Positions 45,790 to 57,186 of a stretch of DNA of 64,000 nt are shown here, piece by piece. A model generated the notes under the pieces. It was not told the DNA's origin. It did no database searches and was given only the letters and a program-made list of their open reading frames with translations. Location of the stretch: positions 558,001 to 622,000 of the forward strand of contig CAJVGD010000012.1 in NCBI GenBank assembly GCA_910890315.1, read 5' to 3'. Both the position numbers and the translations under genes were made by a program. The stretch's first letter is position 1; every line of letters starts with the position of its first letter. This DNA comes from Serendipita indica DSM 11827. Lineage: Eukaryota > Basidiomycota > Agaricomycetes > Sebacinales > Serendipitaceae.

Positions 45790-47705
45790 TTATACAAGGC
45801 GCGTCAGAATGACAAAGATGAGAATGACAGGGGAATGATATATAGACGCCTTTGATAGCGCAGCATTCCTGAGTCCAAAGCTCAGTCCGTTGTCTGCCCC
45901 GTCATTGCCAACGGTGATAGTCGTCGTCGTACTCGGCTGCTCTGGCCGAGAAGACGCCCCTGGCAAGCTCGCTGCCGAACTGGGTGCATTCGAATTCACA
46001 TCAAGTGGAGCACCAATTTCTTGTTGTGGCTCGGGTTGGTTAATGGCTTGCAAGGGCTGGGGAGGAGTGGCTGTAGGCTGCTGCACAGGATTGATGACGG
46101 GGGGAGTGTCTGTCGAGGGTGTTGTTGTTGTTGTTGTTGTTGTTGTCGGGGAGCTACTGCTCGCGCTTTGAAGATCAGAATTCTCACTGGGTTGCGATTG
46201 TTCCTGAGTGAGAGTCTGTTGGCTCGGCGGTGTGACGCTGAGGTCGGCGCTAGGTCTTACCCCAGACGCACTCGGCTGAACACTAGCTGTAGGCTGAGAT
46301 ACTTGTCCAGGAGGAGTAGCACGGGTTGGTTGCCCTGGAGGCCCTGGTGGAGGCCGTGGTCCTGGACCCACGCCGACGCCGACGCCAGGATTGGGAGGTG
46401 TTGGGAGGGCAGTGGAGACCCCAGTAGCCACGTCTGGCGGTGTTCCGGGGCTCAAAGGCCGTCCCAGTAGTGCGAGAACAGTCGCATTCGTCGTCGTCTC
46501 GGCATACGAGTCTCCGGCCCGAATGTTGCGGCACTGCGCAACTGTCCCCAACGTCCATCCCCTCTCGTCTGGACCAGGTCTACTCAGAGCATTTGGCAAC
46601 GTCTCTCCAATGGCCAGATCGACGGTTTCTTGGAACAGATCATGCTCGAGCGAGATGATCCCACTTGTGACATTGTCATCGCCTTCCACAATGGCGAGCG
46701 TGTTACGGAATTGGTTGATCGAGTCGGACGCGGATTGTTGTCCAGCAGGGACTTGAAAATCTTCTGTATCTACCGTGAGCGGTGTCCCGTTGGGAGCATT
46801 GACGCGCGACCAGATGATCGGAGTCAGGTTCATTGCATGCGCAATGGCCCGAATACGGTCGTCATAATCACCAAAAGGTGCTCTGAAAGTAAGAGGAGTA
46901 ACCCCTGTAACGTCCTTGATCGCTTGTCTGGTCCAACCAAGCTCGGCCACGACTTGAGCCGTCGTCAGACTCGTCAACGGCTTGCTGTGACTCCAAGTAT
47001 GGACTGAGAGTTCATGATTGAGCAACAACTGCGTCTGGACGATGTCTGGTCGAGAGACGACACGCGAACCGACGAGGAAAAAGGTGGCTAGGGTGTCGAT
47101 GGATTGTAGGTACGTCAAAAGTTTGGGAGTGTGGTCTGAAGGTCCATCATCGAAAGTCAAACCCCATCGTTCACGGTCTGGACATCCTTCTACGTCAGTC
47201 TCACGCACGCATCCTCCGCAGGTCCACCAACACCGGCCGTCTGGCCCAGCCTGGGCTGCAAACTCGGGATCAGATTCGCAAGTACCATCTTTGGTGGGTG
47301 CAAGATCCGGAATGGTGTGACCTTCAAGCTCCTTGAGCCACTGCTTGACCTGGGGTGAGTCGACGGGGGGGACCTTGTCAAGTTCTGGGTAGATGCTGGA
47401 ATCAAAGTTGGTTACTGACAAAACAAGTTAGAAGATGTCATGTAATAGTATCAAAACTCACAATCTGGTAAGCCGACTGCTCCCCGCCCAAGGGCAATTG
47501 GTGTCGTGCCGGGCGGAAAGGTCGCAGGCAACGGCACTGTTGGCTCTGGAGCGCTGCTCTGTGTAATCTCCGAGAGCGGTGGAACGTCAAAACCTGGACC
47601 GGTCGGATAAGGTGCGCCCGTAAAGGACCTTGTGACGGCGCGTGGATAGATGTGGTGAGCAAAGACGGGGGAGACGACGGCGAGTGTGAAGATTAGAAAC
47701 TGCAT
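45790..47705 (-). CDS. GPI-anchored chitin deacetylase
   Basis: This is a secreted polysaccharide deacetylase that converts wall chitin to chitosan. Exon 1 starts at 47705 with a signal peptide (MQFLIFTLAVVSPVFAHHIY). After a short intron near 47421-47461 comes the NodB domain: WGLTFDDGPSDHTPKLLTYL (motif 1, two catalytic Asp), ELSVHTWSHSKPLTSL (motif 2, metal His), PLTFRAPFGDYDDRIRAI (motif 3), PLTVDTEDFQV and ISLEHDLFQETVD (motif 5 His). A cysteine-containing segment (CWWTCGGCVRETDVEGC) precedes the domain. The C-terminus is a long Pro/Ser/Thr linker with a nine-threonine run, then NAALSKASIYHSPVILIFVI, a hydrophobic GPI-attachment tail. About 620 residues. Divergent from a GlcNAc kinase. 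Confidence 0.92.
46125..46146 (+). repeat. (GTT)n microsatellite in the chitin deacetylase linker
   Basis: A run of seven to eight GTT units on the + strand encodes most of the poly-threonine tract in the Ser/Thr-rich linker on the minus strand. Triplet length changes here would vary the spacer without breaking the frame. Confidence 0.6.
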
Positions 47706-47897
47706 TTTGTGCGTATTTATTTTGAAAGAATGACGAGTGAAAGAAAAGGAAAGAAAGTGCGACCAGGCGCAACGGAGGAGAAAGAAGGGGACCAAAGCAA
47801 AGGGGAATAAACAAAACAGGAGGGATCGTCGAGTCGTCCTTATATCCTTGACAACCCCCGTCGGCTGACAACAATCGGAGACAAGTAAAGCCAAGTA
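47706..47897. promoter_or_regulatory. Divergent promoter, chitin deacetylase/GlcNAc kinase
   Basis: The two start codons lie 192 bp apart, head to head. The region is rich in A/G on the + strand and has no obvious TATA box. Shared control is plausible because both products handle chitin-derived amino sugars; this is inferred from layout only. Confidence 0.45.
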
Positions 47898-49078
47898 ATG
47901 GAAAGACTACACATCTGCATTGATTGCGGCGGTTCAAAGACGTCAAGTTCACTAGCCGCGTTCTCGACCACCCCCGTGATCCTCGCCAGGTAAGCCAAAC
48001 CAGCATTTCACACTTGTTTCTTATAATTAGAGGTGCTGCAGGGCCATCAAACTACAAGGATAATGGCCTCGTCATCTTCCTAAACGCCATCCGGACGGCC
48101 ACTCTCTCTGCTCTCTCCCAGGCCCTCGCGGGAGAATCTGTCGAGCTACCGACGGTCGAAAACGTGTTGAATTCATCGCAAATCATCACAGAATCACACA
48201 AGAAGTATCTATATTCTGCCTGGATTGGCGCATCCGGCGTCGACAGCGCGACCGACATCGGCACGCTCGAGCCGCTCTTATCCCGCCTCTTGGGAATCCC
48301 TCTAGAGGCACAGAGACTCGTGATCGCCAACGACGCCCACATATTCGCCAGCCCGCTCCTCGCGACGCCAGAATCCATCAACCATGCGGTCGTCGCCATC
48401 GCCGGCACGGGAAGCGTCGTCATCTCCTTTCGACGGCAGCCATCGTCTATCGCACCTACACAAGAGATTGTCCAGCTCGCTCGTGCGGGCGGTTGGGGAT
48501 TCTTGTTGGGAGACGAGGGTTCAGGCTTTGCAGCTGGCCGAGAGGCTATTCGAGAGGTTTTACGACGATTCAATGCGCAAGACTTGGAAGATGCACCATC
48601 ACCGAGTGATAAGAATGGACTCACTTCAATTCTACTCAATCACTTTCAGCTCTCCTCACCGGACGAACTATTCTCGGTCGTCTATGCCCCCGATGTACCA
48701 TCATCCTCATCTTCAATCACAGCGCCATGGGCAAGAATGGAGAGGAAGCAAAGGATAGTATCCCTTGCCCCGCTCGTCTTTCACGCCGCCTTTACGCTCC
48801 ACGACGATGCAGCCCTCACGGCATTGCGAAACTCGGTACGGGGACTCGCATCTCAAATAGCAGGGCTATCTATCCAAAAGAAAGGATCATCCTCGGGCAA
48901 GCGAGTCCCAGCAGAGTCATCGATATTGGTCGTCGGGGGATCGTTGCTAGGTGTGGCAGAGTATCGACGGTTACTCGTCGAGGAACTTGCTAGTTTAGAT
49001 AGAGTATTTTCAAACGTCGTGTTTGTAGAAGACGCTGCAAGGGAAGGTTCCTTGGGTCTGGCAAATCTATTTAGATAG
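47898..49078 (+). CDS. N-acetylglucosamine kinase (BadF/BadG ATPase family)
   Basis: This sugar kinase of the ASKHA fold phosphorylates GlcNAc, allowing reuse of chitin breakdown products. The start at 47898 gives MERLHICIDCGGSKTSSS (phosphate-1 loop). One intron (about 47991-48030, gtaagcc to ataattag) joins PVILA and R to GAAGPSNYKDNGL. Further motifs are YSAWIGASGVDSATDIG, LVIANDAHIFASPLL (catalytic Asp region), HAVVAIAGTGSVVISFRR (phosphate-2 loop) and RAGGWGFLLGDEGSGFAAG. Near the end, SSILVVGGSLLG is the adenosine motif. Length about 370 residues, close to human NAGK. Transcribed away from chitin deacetylase. Confidence 0.9.
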
Positions 49079-49110
49079 TTGGGTGGATCTCCTTGGACTC
49101 TTACTCTTCC

Positions 49111-51163
49111 ATGACTGCGCTCGTCCAGCATGTCCTCGTCGTTTTAGCTAGGTTATATTCATTTTCCTCGGGACAAAACTAGAGTCTAAGATTACCTAGA
49201 ATATCCTTATTCGTCTTCTGCCGCAAGTTTCTGCTCGACGCGCTGTACAAGGACCTTCGTTCCCTCTCGGCTCCCGATGCAGGTCCTTTAGACGCGGATC
49301 AAGATGATACGGAGCTCGATACTCTCCCGACAGCGTCGACGAGTCGAGCGCCCGAGCTCCGTCATCACAATACCCCAGGATCGGCTTCGTCGCTCAGTTT
49401 CGTGCACAGTGTGCTATTCAATAGAGCTTCTACCCTATCAAAGGATAATTTCGAATCGAATCTATCGCGTAGTGCCTTTGCGCTCTGTTTCGAAGAGTGC
49501 GTCCGGAATCATTCATAAGGAAAGGAAAGCTTACATCCATGGTAGAAGTTGCATCTTGTTCCTACTCGTCATGTGTCAGGCTCTTGACGTTCTAAGCCCA
49601 AGGTACGCCGCTTTAGAACTGTCTATTCGTCGATTCTGACGTTGCCAGGGTGCGCAAGCTGCACTGGACACTCTCAATCTTCGTTCTCGTTAGCCTCGTG
49701 ATCATCTTTATCCCGCTTCTCCAATGCCATCTCTTCACCTACCGCACCACCATCAAACGCACACTCAAGTCTCACCTCGCGTTTACACTCACGCCCTATC
49801 TCTTCTACCTTTTCGCATTCTCCTACGTACCTCTTCCCAAACAACAACTTGGGTCATATCATCTGTTCAACAACGCTGTCGCTCGCATGACGGTGCTGGG
49901 TACCCTGTTACTGGGACTGTTGAGCGGATTCGGTGCGGTTAGTACCGCGTGGTCGTTTAGACCATCTGTTAGTGCCTCGTAAGTTGCCTTTACTCCTATG
50001 AATCTGGCTGAAGATTGGTACAGCGAGGAGGTTACCGACAAGGACATCAACTCTGCTGCTGCTGCCCTTGAGCGCGTTCGCACAGATCTCTCTCAACGGC
50101 AACGAGAGGCACAGGAAAGTGGCGCAGTACAGGTATGTATACATATTACCAACGCCCCCTCAAGAGCCTGATTTGAGAATAGGAAAGTCCCAGTTGGCTC
50201 CCCACACGCTTGTTCAAAGGACCTTCTGGTATGTCTTGAAGCTGTATCGAACGACAGTACCTGATAAAATCAGGAGCGTCTGCTCTGCTTCAGGAGATTG
50301 AGGGCTTGAGGGCACTAGAGTCGCAAATGGCGCGCAATCTAGATGCATTACAGCGTCGCAGGGGAGAAATCGCGTTCCGGAGAACGTTAAAAGGCAGGAT
50401 ATTTGTCATCATTGGACAAGCCTTTGCCGTTTACTGCGTATTTCGAATCATAAGCGTACGTCCTTGACCTCTTATATACATCATGCTAGCTTCTGATACA
50501 TCACAGTCGGTTCGCAATCTGATCTTTGGTCCGAGCACCGAACCAGGGCTCTCGTCTCCGGATATCCTAACTCATCTCCTTGCGCGCATCGTCTCGTTTT
50601 TGCCCCTTCCTCACTCCATCGAATTGACGCCTCACGCCATTGCATCGCTTGCTCGACAAATCAGTCTGCTACTCGTGGGCTGTATCATTCTCAGCAGCGT
50701 GCGTGCTGTGTTGAGGCAGATTGCAAGGGTGTTGAGGGTGTCAAGTCACTCGCTCGGTGCCGCTTTCTTATTGCTCTTTTTGGCGCAATTGATGGTGAGT
50801 CTAGTCCCTTCTAGGAGGTTGGACCTGTATGTTGACTGTGTGTAGGGAACGTACCTACTTTCGACGCTGATCCAACTTCGCACATCGTTTCCACCTAGCC
50901 CACTCCACTCGGGTCCGGGAGTCGTTCCACCTCCCGCAAATACGACAGCAACACCACCCAACACGGAGCTGGACGCCCCTCTGGACGTCAATGGTCCTGG
51001 TGCCTTTGAAGGTAGTGGCGAAGAAGATAACTTATTTGCCTCGCTACCGGAATATCAACTTTTCGGTGTCCTCTTCGACGCGTCCTTCCTCCTCGCGGCC
51101 ATCTTTACAAGCGGTGTCGTCTGGGCACATAAAAGACTCAATCGGGCAGAGGTGTTCACTTGA
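49111..51163 (+). CDS. Golgi pH regulator (GPHR/GPR89-type) membrane protein
   Basis: This is a multi-pass Golgi/ER anion channel-like protein of the GPHR family, called GTG in plants. The start MTALVQHVLVVLARLYSFSS lies 32 bp after the kinase stop. Next come FVFCRKFLLDALYKDLRS, then (after introns) TLSIFVLVSLVIIFIPLLQC, HLAFTLTPYLFYLFAFSYVP and the family hallmark TVLGTLLLGLLSGFGAVSTA. The conserved loop helix has INSAAAALERVRTDLSQRQ. The ABA_GPCR region follows: FRRTLKGRIFVIIGQAFAVY, CVFRIISSVRNLIFG, ARQISLLLVGCIILSSVRA, AAFLLLFLAQLMGTYLLSTL, and LPEYQLFGVLFDASFLLAAI near the C-terminus. It ends WAHKRLNRAEVFT. About eight membrane segments, as expected. Confidence 0.85.
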
Positions 51164-51344
51164 AAGTGACCAGCTTTCTTGCGTGGATCCGATCACGACG
51201 CAAGTTCATGATTCGCCTCACGAAGCGGCAAATAGAGCAGGAGAGCTTCAGCAAGATAATTAAGGGGATTTGGTTACGTTGAGCGAGCATGGACACGCTC
51301 ATCGAGCTCAAAGTTGACATTCATTAGTAGTACAGATCCAGATG

Positions 51345-52104
51345 TCATGAATCAGCTGGTTGAAAACGATTATAATAGAGTTTTGTATATGCTTCTACAA
51401 GCTCTTGCGTCGTCTCTGGTAGGTCCTCGATAAAGCGGCCTGCGTGAATCGTCAAAAGTAGCAAGAGCACCAGGAAGACGTATTTACCTGGGGAACCCGC
51501 AAAGAGAGAGAGAGCAGGAACTACGGTGTTTGGCGGTAGGATCGTATTGTCGGCGATTTTGGCGCAGTCTTTGATAATAGTAAACTTGCCCTACAACTCG
51601 GTCAGTTCAATCCTCGACGGGTCAAAGACACGAACGATCACACAGTTCTTCCCTATTTCGACATGATTTCCGATTGTGGCCGCTTCCACGACGGATCCAG
51701 CTCCAATATGAACGTGGTCACCGATTTTCATTGGGTAGTAGTTAAAGTTGCCACGATACGTCTTATAGGGAGGACTGGAAGGAAATATAAGTGTCGAAAG
51801 AGTGATTTGGGAGACATACCGCATTACGCAGCCTTCTCCAACGAGACAATACCTCCCGAGAGAAATCACGACGGCATGTCCAGGTCCAGTGCGTCTCAAA
51901 TCTCCTCTGATAATGGCAGAGCTTGATATAATCGTCTTTCCACCGAGAATGATATTTTGTGCACCTGCAATCGTCGCTCGTCTTGAGACTTTGTTTCCCG
52001 TGTCCTGGCCTGGGTCAGACCGCGTCTACCCTTTTGTAAAACCTATCTCGTACTGTCTCTATGTATTCAGACTTGACATAGTTGACAATAGGCAATGTAT
52101 TCAT
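51345..52104 (-). CDS. Dynactin subunit 5 (p25)
   Basis: This left-handed beta-helix subunit sits at the pointed end of dynactin and helps dynein bind cargo such as early endosomes. The start MNTLPIVNYVKSEYIET matches the conserved N-terminus of the family. Exons then give SRRATIAGAQNIILGGKTII, SSSAIIRGDLRR, TGPGHAVVISLGRYCLVGEG and PPYKTYRGNFNYYPMKIGDH. The hexapeptide repeats continue in VHIGAGSVVEAATIGNHVEI, GKNCVIVRVF, then GKFTIIKDCAKIADNTILPP and FAGSPGKYV. The end is YYNRFQPADS. Three to four introns. Divergent from monoacylglycerol lipase, 183 bp apart. Confidence 0.88.
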
Positions 52105-52287
52105 GGACGCCTACAAATGAAGAAAGGGTCAAGGTTGCGTCTTTGACTTGTCCGGAACCGCCTCAAGTTCGGAACATATTGCGCGGCTTAGGTTCCAAAT
52201 CTCTTATCTCGATCGATTGTAGGTCCTCTTGAGACTGTGAAGAGTGTGATAACTAAACTAAAGGCGCCACAACCAGCTTATTCTAAC

Positions 52288-53655
52288 ATGGCAGCGTATA
52301 CTGATGAATGGGTGACCGGCCCATCGGACACAAAGTTCTTTACGCGTACACAAGCACCTGCGGAGATCAAGGGAGCCGTCGTGTTCGTCCACGGGTTCAT
52401 TGAACATCTCGGACGGTGAGCACAGGCGCCCTCCCGAGGGCCAAGAATAGCGTGTCTGAGTACCTCGGTCAACTAGCTACGACTTTGTTCGTGAAGCTTT
52501 AGTATCCAAGGGCTTTGCTGTCCTCTTCTACGACCAGCGAGGGTGAGTGCTGTGAATGCTCGACCGGGCTCGGTAAATAACTCGGCCGCGTGGTCTAGCT
52601 TTGGTCAAACGGCACTGGACAAAGCGCGTCGTAGCGTTGGGAGTGCTTACGGCAAGAATACAAGAGCCGAAATGCTCGACGACGTGCAATTCATGCTCAA
52701 CCACGCAAGGGAAAAGTTCAAGACGAAGAACCTCTTCCTGTATGGTCATTCCATGGTACGCTTGCCACATTTCTGCTATCTAGAACAAGCCAATTAACTG
52801 ATAATAGGGTGGTGCGATCGTACTTCAATACTGCTGTGTCGGCAATGACGATCTCAACGTCAAGTGCGACTTGCGTGGAGTAGTTGCAACCTCCCCTCTC
52901 CTCCGACAAGCTGTATCTGCACCAGCATGGCAACTTGTTATGGGCCATATGGCACAAAACCTCACACCATGGATGAGCGTACCGGCCAAAGTTAACGCAG
53001 CTGTCAGTCACTTGCGAATTCTTTGTGGAACGTACTGATTTTGGAGTAGGACCTCTGCCATGATGACTCTGTCGGAAAGGCATACCTTGCCGACCCCCTT
53101 GTCATTCAGCAAGGCACCCTTCGCGGTGTCGACACCATGCTTCGTGGAGTAAGGGTACTTTGAATTGAAGGGTGCGTATCTAACTAGCCGAACAGGGTGC
53201 GGAAACTGCCGAGAAGCATTACCTTCACTGGCCAGAGTCACTTCCTGTGAGTTTGCCTCACCCGATTACTTCCAAAGCTGATTATTCTGCAGGTCTTCCT
53301 CTTTCACGGAACCGAGGACAAGGTACGCATATCAATTTGTCGAGACTGGTGCTGAAGCCACTAATAGGTCACAAGTGCAAAGGCGACCCACAAATTTCAT
53401 GATGATATCAAAGCCAAGGACAAGCATTTGCAAATGATCGAGGTTTGCGTCGCTTGAGGACCAGGATATGAGCTGAGCCTTTGATAGGGTGGTTTCCATG
53501 AGCTGCATAACGAGCCCGAGTTTAAAGTGAAGCTACTCGAGGACATTACGGCGTGGTTCCTTGCTCACCTTTCTCAGCAGTCGGAGACCACCGCTGCTCC
53601 TCCTGAGGCCAGCACGTCGGCGGCCCCTGAAGAAGCCGCCGCGTCAAAGCTCTGA
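52288..53655 (+). CDS. YJU3: Monoacylglycerol lipase (Yju3-like)
   Basis: This serine hydrolase frees the last fatty acid from monoacylglycerol at lipid droplets. The start MAAYTDEWVTGPSDTKFF is followed by GAVVFVHGFIEHLGRYDFV and VLFYDQRGFGQT (oxyanion region), spread over three short exons. The nucleophile is in LFLYGHSMGGAIVLQYC, split by an intron within the motif (about 52756-52808). Asp is in VFLFHGTEDKVTSA and His in IEGGFHELHNEPEF. A Pro/Ala/Ser tail ends AASKL, which resembles a weak peroxisomal SKL-type signal, although the last three residues are exactly SKL, so targeting deserves attention. About nine introns in 1.4 kb. Confidence 0.9.
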
Positions 53656-53805
53656 AAGAAAGATTTGAGAGAATAAGTAGAGAATTTCCAAAGAGCCATC
53701 TCATGTCATTTCTTGGGTTCAAATAATAGTCGGGACAAATACATTTCAGACTCCGCTATCAGCGCTTCCTCCCGACCACGACCGCAACGACCCACAGAGC
53801 GCGCG

Positions 53806-56687
53806 ATGGCGACAAATGACGCGTCGTCGTCGCAAAATACGATTACAAAGTTCACTGAGGGGCTTCGGTCCATGCATGGTTTGTCTTTTGTCGCCTCGAC
53901 GCGCGGGCGGGCGTGCTGACGAGGCGTATTTCTTGCAGTCAAGGTCGTCTATACTCTCAATGACAATATTCAGCAATTTTTCCTAGCGCGACACACGCCC
54001 ATTGCGGTCCGCATCATCCAGAGACCGAAGCCGTCGCGACGTCAGAGACAAAAAGCAGCAAAACAGCTCAAGGCGCAACAGCTGGCGCTTACACCCTCGA
54101 GCATCAAGTCGTCGACGCCCGTTCGGCGCAGCCAGACGAAAGCACAGGTCGAGCACGACATGGGCTTGGGCGATGAGACGGGCGACGACGATGCAGAAGA
54201 GGTCGAAGAAAAGGTTGAGTACGGATACGCGCCGCTTAAAGTTTGCATCAATGCCATATGGGCCGCAAGGTTGGTTCACCATCGGACGGATTCCTCGGGT
54301 TATTGCTGACTCTCGTGGTCACGCGAAGCCCTGACTTAGCATACGATCGGTCTCGTGACTGGTCTATTTACTGCTTGGATCCATTGGAACAGTCTTCGTC
54401 CGGAAGACCTTCCTCCGATGACAGTGTGGCGAGCAAGTTCAGCGGAGTCATGACGGGGATGGGACTTGTCTCTCATGCCCTTCAGGAAGACGACCGGACT
54501 TTCAATCCCGTCAGTGTCACCGGAAAGGTCATTCAGGACCAAGGTCGTCAAGCTCTCGAGGTTATTCTTCAAATGAAGGCGGTGCGTGCACTTTTTCTTT
54601 ATTTTCATACATGAGCGCTCAACTGTGAACAGACAATGTCAGCGGGTGCCATGGCTCCTTTCGCCCCTTGGCCACAGCATCCCATGATGTTCGGCTTTCC
54701 TGGCATGCCAGGATTCTTCCGTCCACCACCGGGTGCAATCATTCCTATACCTGCCGGGAATCCAAAGCCTCCAGTAGCTCCCCGAGCAAAGTCACAGAAG
54801 CCTGGCTCAGCACCAACTCCAACTTCGACAGACGCGTCCACGCCAGCTACATCAGAAGCCACACCTCTTCCAGATTCTGTCGGAGATTCGACATATACCC
54901 GCGGTGCTAGTGCAGGCCCCAAAGTGGACCCACCCAAAAAGAAACAGTCCGCAGCAGCTCCTGTCAAAAAGGCACGCAAAGAAAAGGACAATGAAGTCAG
55001 GGAGCTCAGTCAGCCACCACCAGGGGGCAATATGGAGGCCTTGATGTCTCTGGCGACCAGACTCAACTCCCACGAGGGAGACGAACCACCCCCTCCAGAT
55101 ACTGCCGAGGGCCAGCTACTTGACTTTTGGGTTGCCGTACTTAGGAACGCAGCCCCGATGGAGGGAGCAAACGGAGTGGACCGCAAAGGCAAGAAAGTGG
55201 ATCCGTATTCAAACTCTGCACTCTTTACACGAGCAACTCTTCCTCTTCCCCCAAATTCCACCCAAGGCTCTTCTCGTGCATCGTCTTCTCAAACCCAATC
55301 TCAAGGCTCAAGTTCGCGATCTGGACCTGGAGGGAAGACAAAGGAGGCGGCTGCTGGGTCCGGAAAAGGCGGAAGCAAGGGAATGAACCGATCTTTGAGT
55401 GGACTTACGGCGGGCAAAAAGCGGAATTTGGATGATGAGGAGTATGACCCTGCACGAAAACGGCAAAAGACGACCCGCACGGTCAGCACCTCCTCTTCAC
55501 ATACTGTACACGCTTCATCTTCTACCGCGGTCATGTCGAAGCCATCTAAGTCCGCGGAATTGACTGGGAAGGGTTTGATCAGTTTCCCCAGCACGTCCGA
55601 AATCCTCGGCCTCAAATTCGCACCAGGTCGCGCATATACTACCAACCTGGACGACAAACCACCGTCGGACGAACCGATGATTACAAAGAAGTCTGCGCCC
55701 GCACCAGAGACCCCGCGACGAACAAAGAAGATGTCTGGTTCCTCTCAATCATTCCATAGCCTGGCCCTTACTTCGCCTTTCGTCTCCGGCACTGGCGGTG
55801 GAGATGATTCCCTCTTTTCAGAAGCGGGCACGCCAGCCACTATACGTCATCTTTCCCCATTCAAACCCCTAAGGCGTGGTGGTGTAGACGACGGAGCCAG
55901 ACCGAGCAGTCCTTGCGAAAGGCGAGCTAACATTACCGCGAGTGGGAAGAAGAAGAAGATACCAAAGACACCAGTGCGCATGCTTGGTCGACGGGCGGCG
56001 TCTTCCTCATCCTCGCCACCACCCACTCGACGCGCTCAGCCCGACTGGGCGGCCAACCTTCCGCCTTCTTCACCACCAGCACCATCTTCTCCCATCACGG
56101 ATGCTGCATCGTTAACACCTGCAGATGCGGATGATGAAGGTGACGGAGGTACGCAAGAGGACCTCTCTCAAGCTACCACCACCACCGATCTTGTCGTCGA
56201 CGTCAACGAAAGTCCCTCCAAGTTTTTTGCTCGTTACTTTGACCTCAGTGCTATACCACTTGATACTAGCGATCTTACTCAATCCTTGCTGGGAAACCCT
56301 GGACGAGGTACGACCCCATCTGATGCGACCTCTGACGGAGAGTACCTTCCCGAGTTTGACTTGGATGCGCAAGGGTTTAGCTCCTCTTCGTTCTCGCTTG
56401 ACGAGCTGGGTTGGTCAGATGCCGGTTTCACGAGCGGGCCAGCTGAGAGCGAAGGCGAATTCGACGATGGAACCACAGCTGGTGCTGCTTCTGATCTCGA
56501 CTTTGACGTAGGCGAGCTGCTCACTTGGGTTCGTAATAACAGTAGTACGACGACGAGCAGCGAGGCGGCGGCAGAGGTAGAAGAATTGCTAGAGCAAGAA
56601 GATGATTCTTCGACACCACAGCGTAACAAGGCTGCGGGCTCTGGCCAGGATCCTATGAAAGCTTTATTGGACAGATGCGCAGTTTGA
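53806..56687 (+). CDS. Spt21/Ams2-like transcription regulator
   Basis: The N-terminal ~170 residues match the Ams2/Spt21 domain, found in regulators of histone gene expression and silencing: VKVVYTLNDNIQQFFLARH, TPIAVRIIQRPK, YGYAPLKVCINAIWAA, RPDLAYDRSRDWSIYCLDP and GMGLVSHALQEDD. The start at 53806 (MATNDASSSQNTITKFTEG) is preferred to an upstream in-frame TTG. Three introns (about 53879-53938, 54268-54334, 54582-54633). The last exon, open from about 54634 to 56687, encodes ~680 disordered residues: a Pro/Gly/Phe segment (PWPQHPMMFGFPGMPGFFRP), Ser/Lys-rich stretches, EEYDPARKRQK near the middle and an acidic C-terminus. No GATA finger is visible, unlike Ams2. Confidence 0.6.
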
Positions 56688-57186
56688 GCATCCATGGACT
56701 CGAACGCGATGTTCATTGCCTCCAACATTGCGCTTAAGTGTAATTGTTATTCCTATGATCTAGTATGTATTCTCATCTGCGATCGCTTTCTTGTATACCT
56801 TATCTTGACAATGCTCACAAACGTTCACCCATCCACTTGTTATTGGCCTGTTGAAAGCCATGTTTATTTTTGTGAGACGCATTAGATTGATACATATCCA
56901 CGTATGTTCGATTGATACAGGGTTGGAAAGCGAAGGACTTGAGAGTTGGATCTGGTTGGCGAGTCCACGGACAGTCTGGTAACGGTTGGACGTTACCAGT
57001 TGTCGAGGCTTGGTACGAATGCAGCCCTGCATTTGATTTTTCTTTTAGGGGAGGGGGAGAGTTGTCCAATGCGCGTGACGCAGTCGATTTGATAGTAATA
57101 GGTTCCAATAAAATATCGCCCCGGGCCTGGCGATGGAGATGAATCCGTTTTCGCAAACAGGCGGCTTTGGCGGCACGGGACGAGTA
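56688..57186. other. Convergent 3' gap between Spt21-like gene and EMG1
   Basis: This 499 bp gap lies between two convergent stop codons. I see no gene. It should hold both 3' untranslated regions. The sequence is mildly AT-rich to about 56920 and then normal. Confidence 0.4.
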
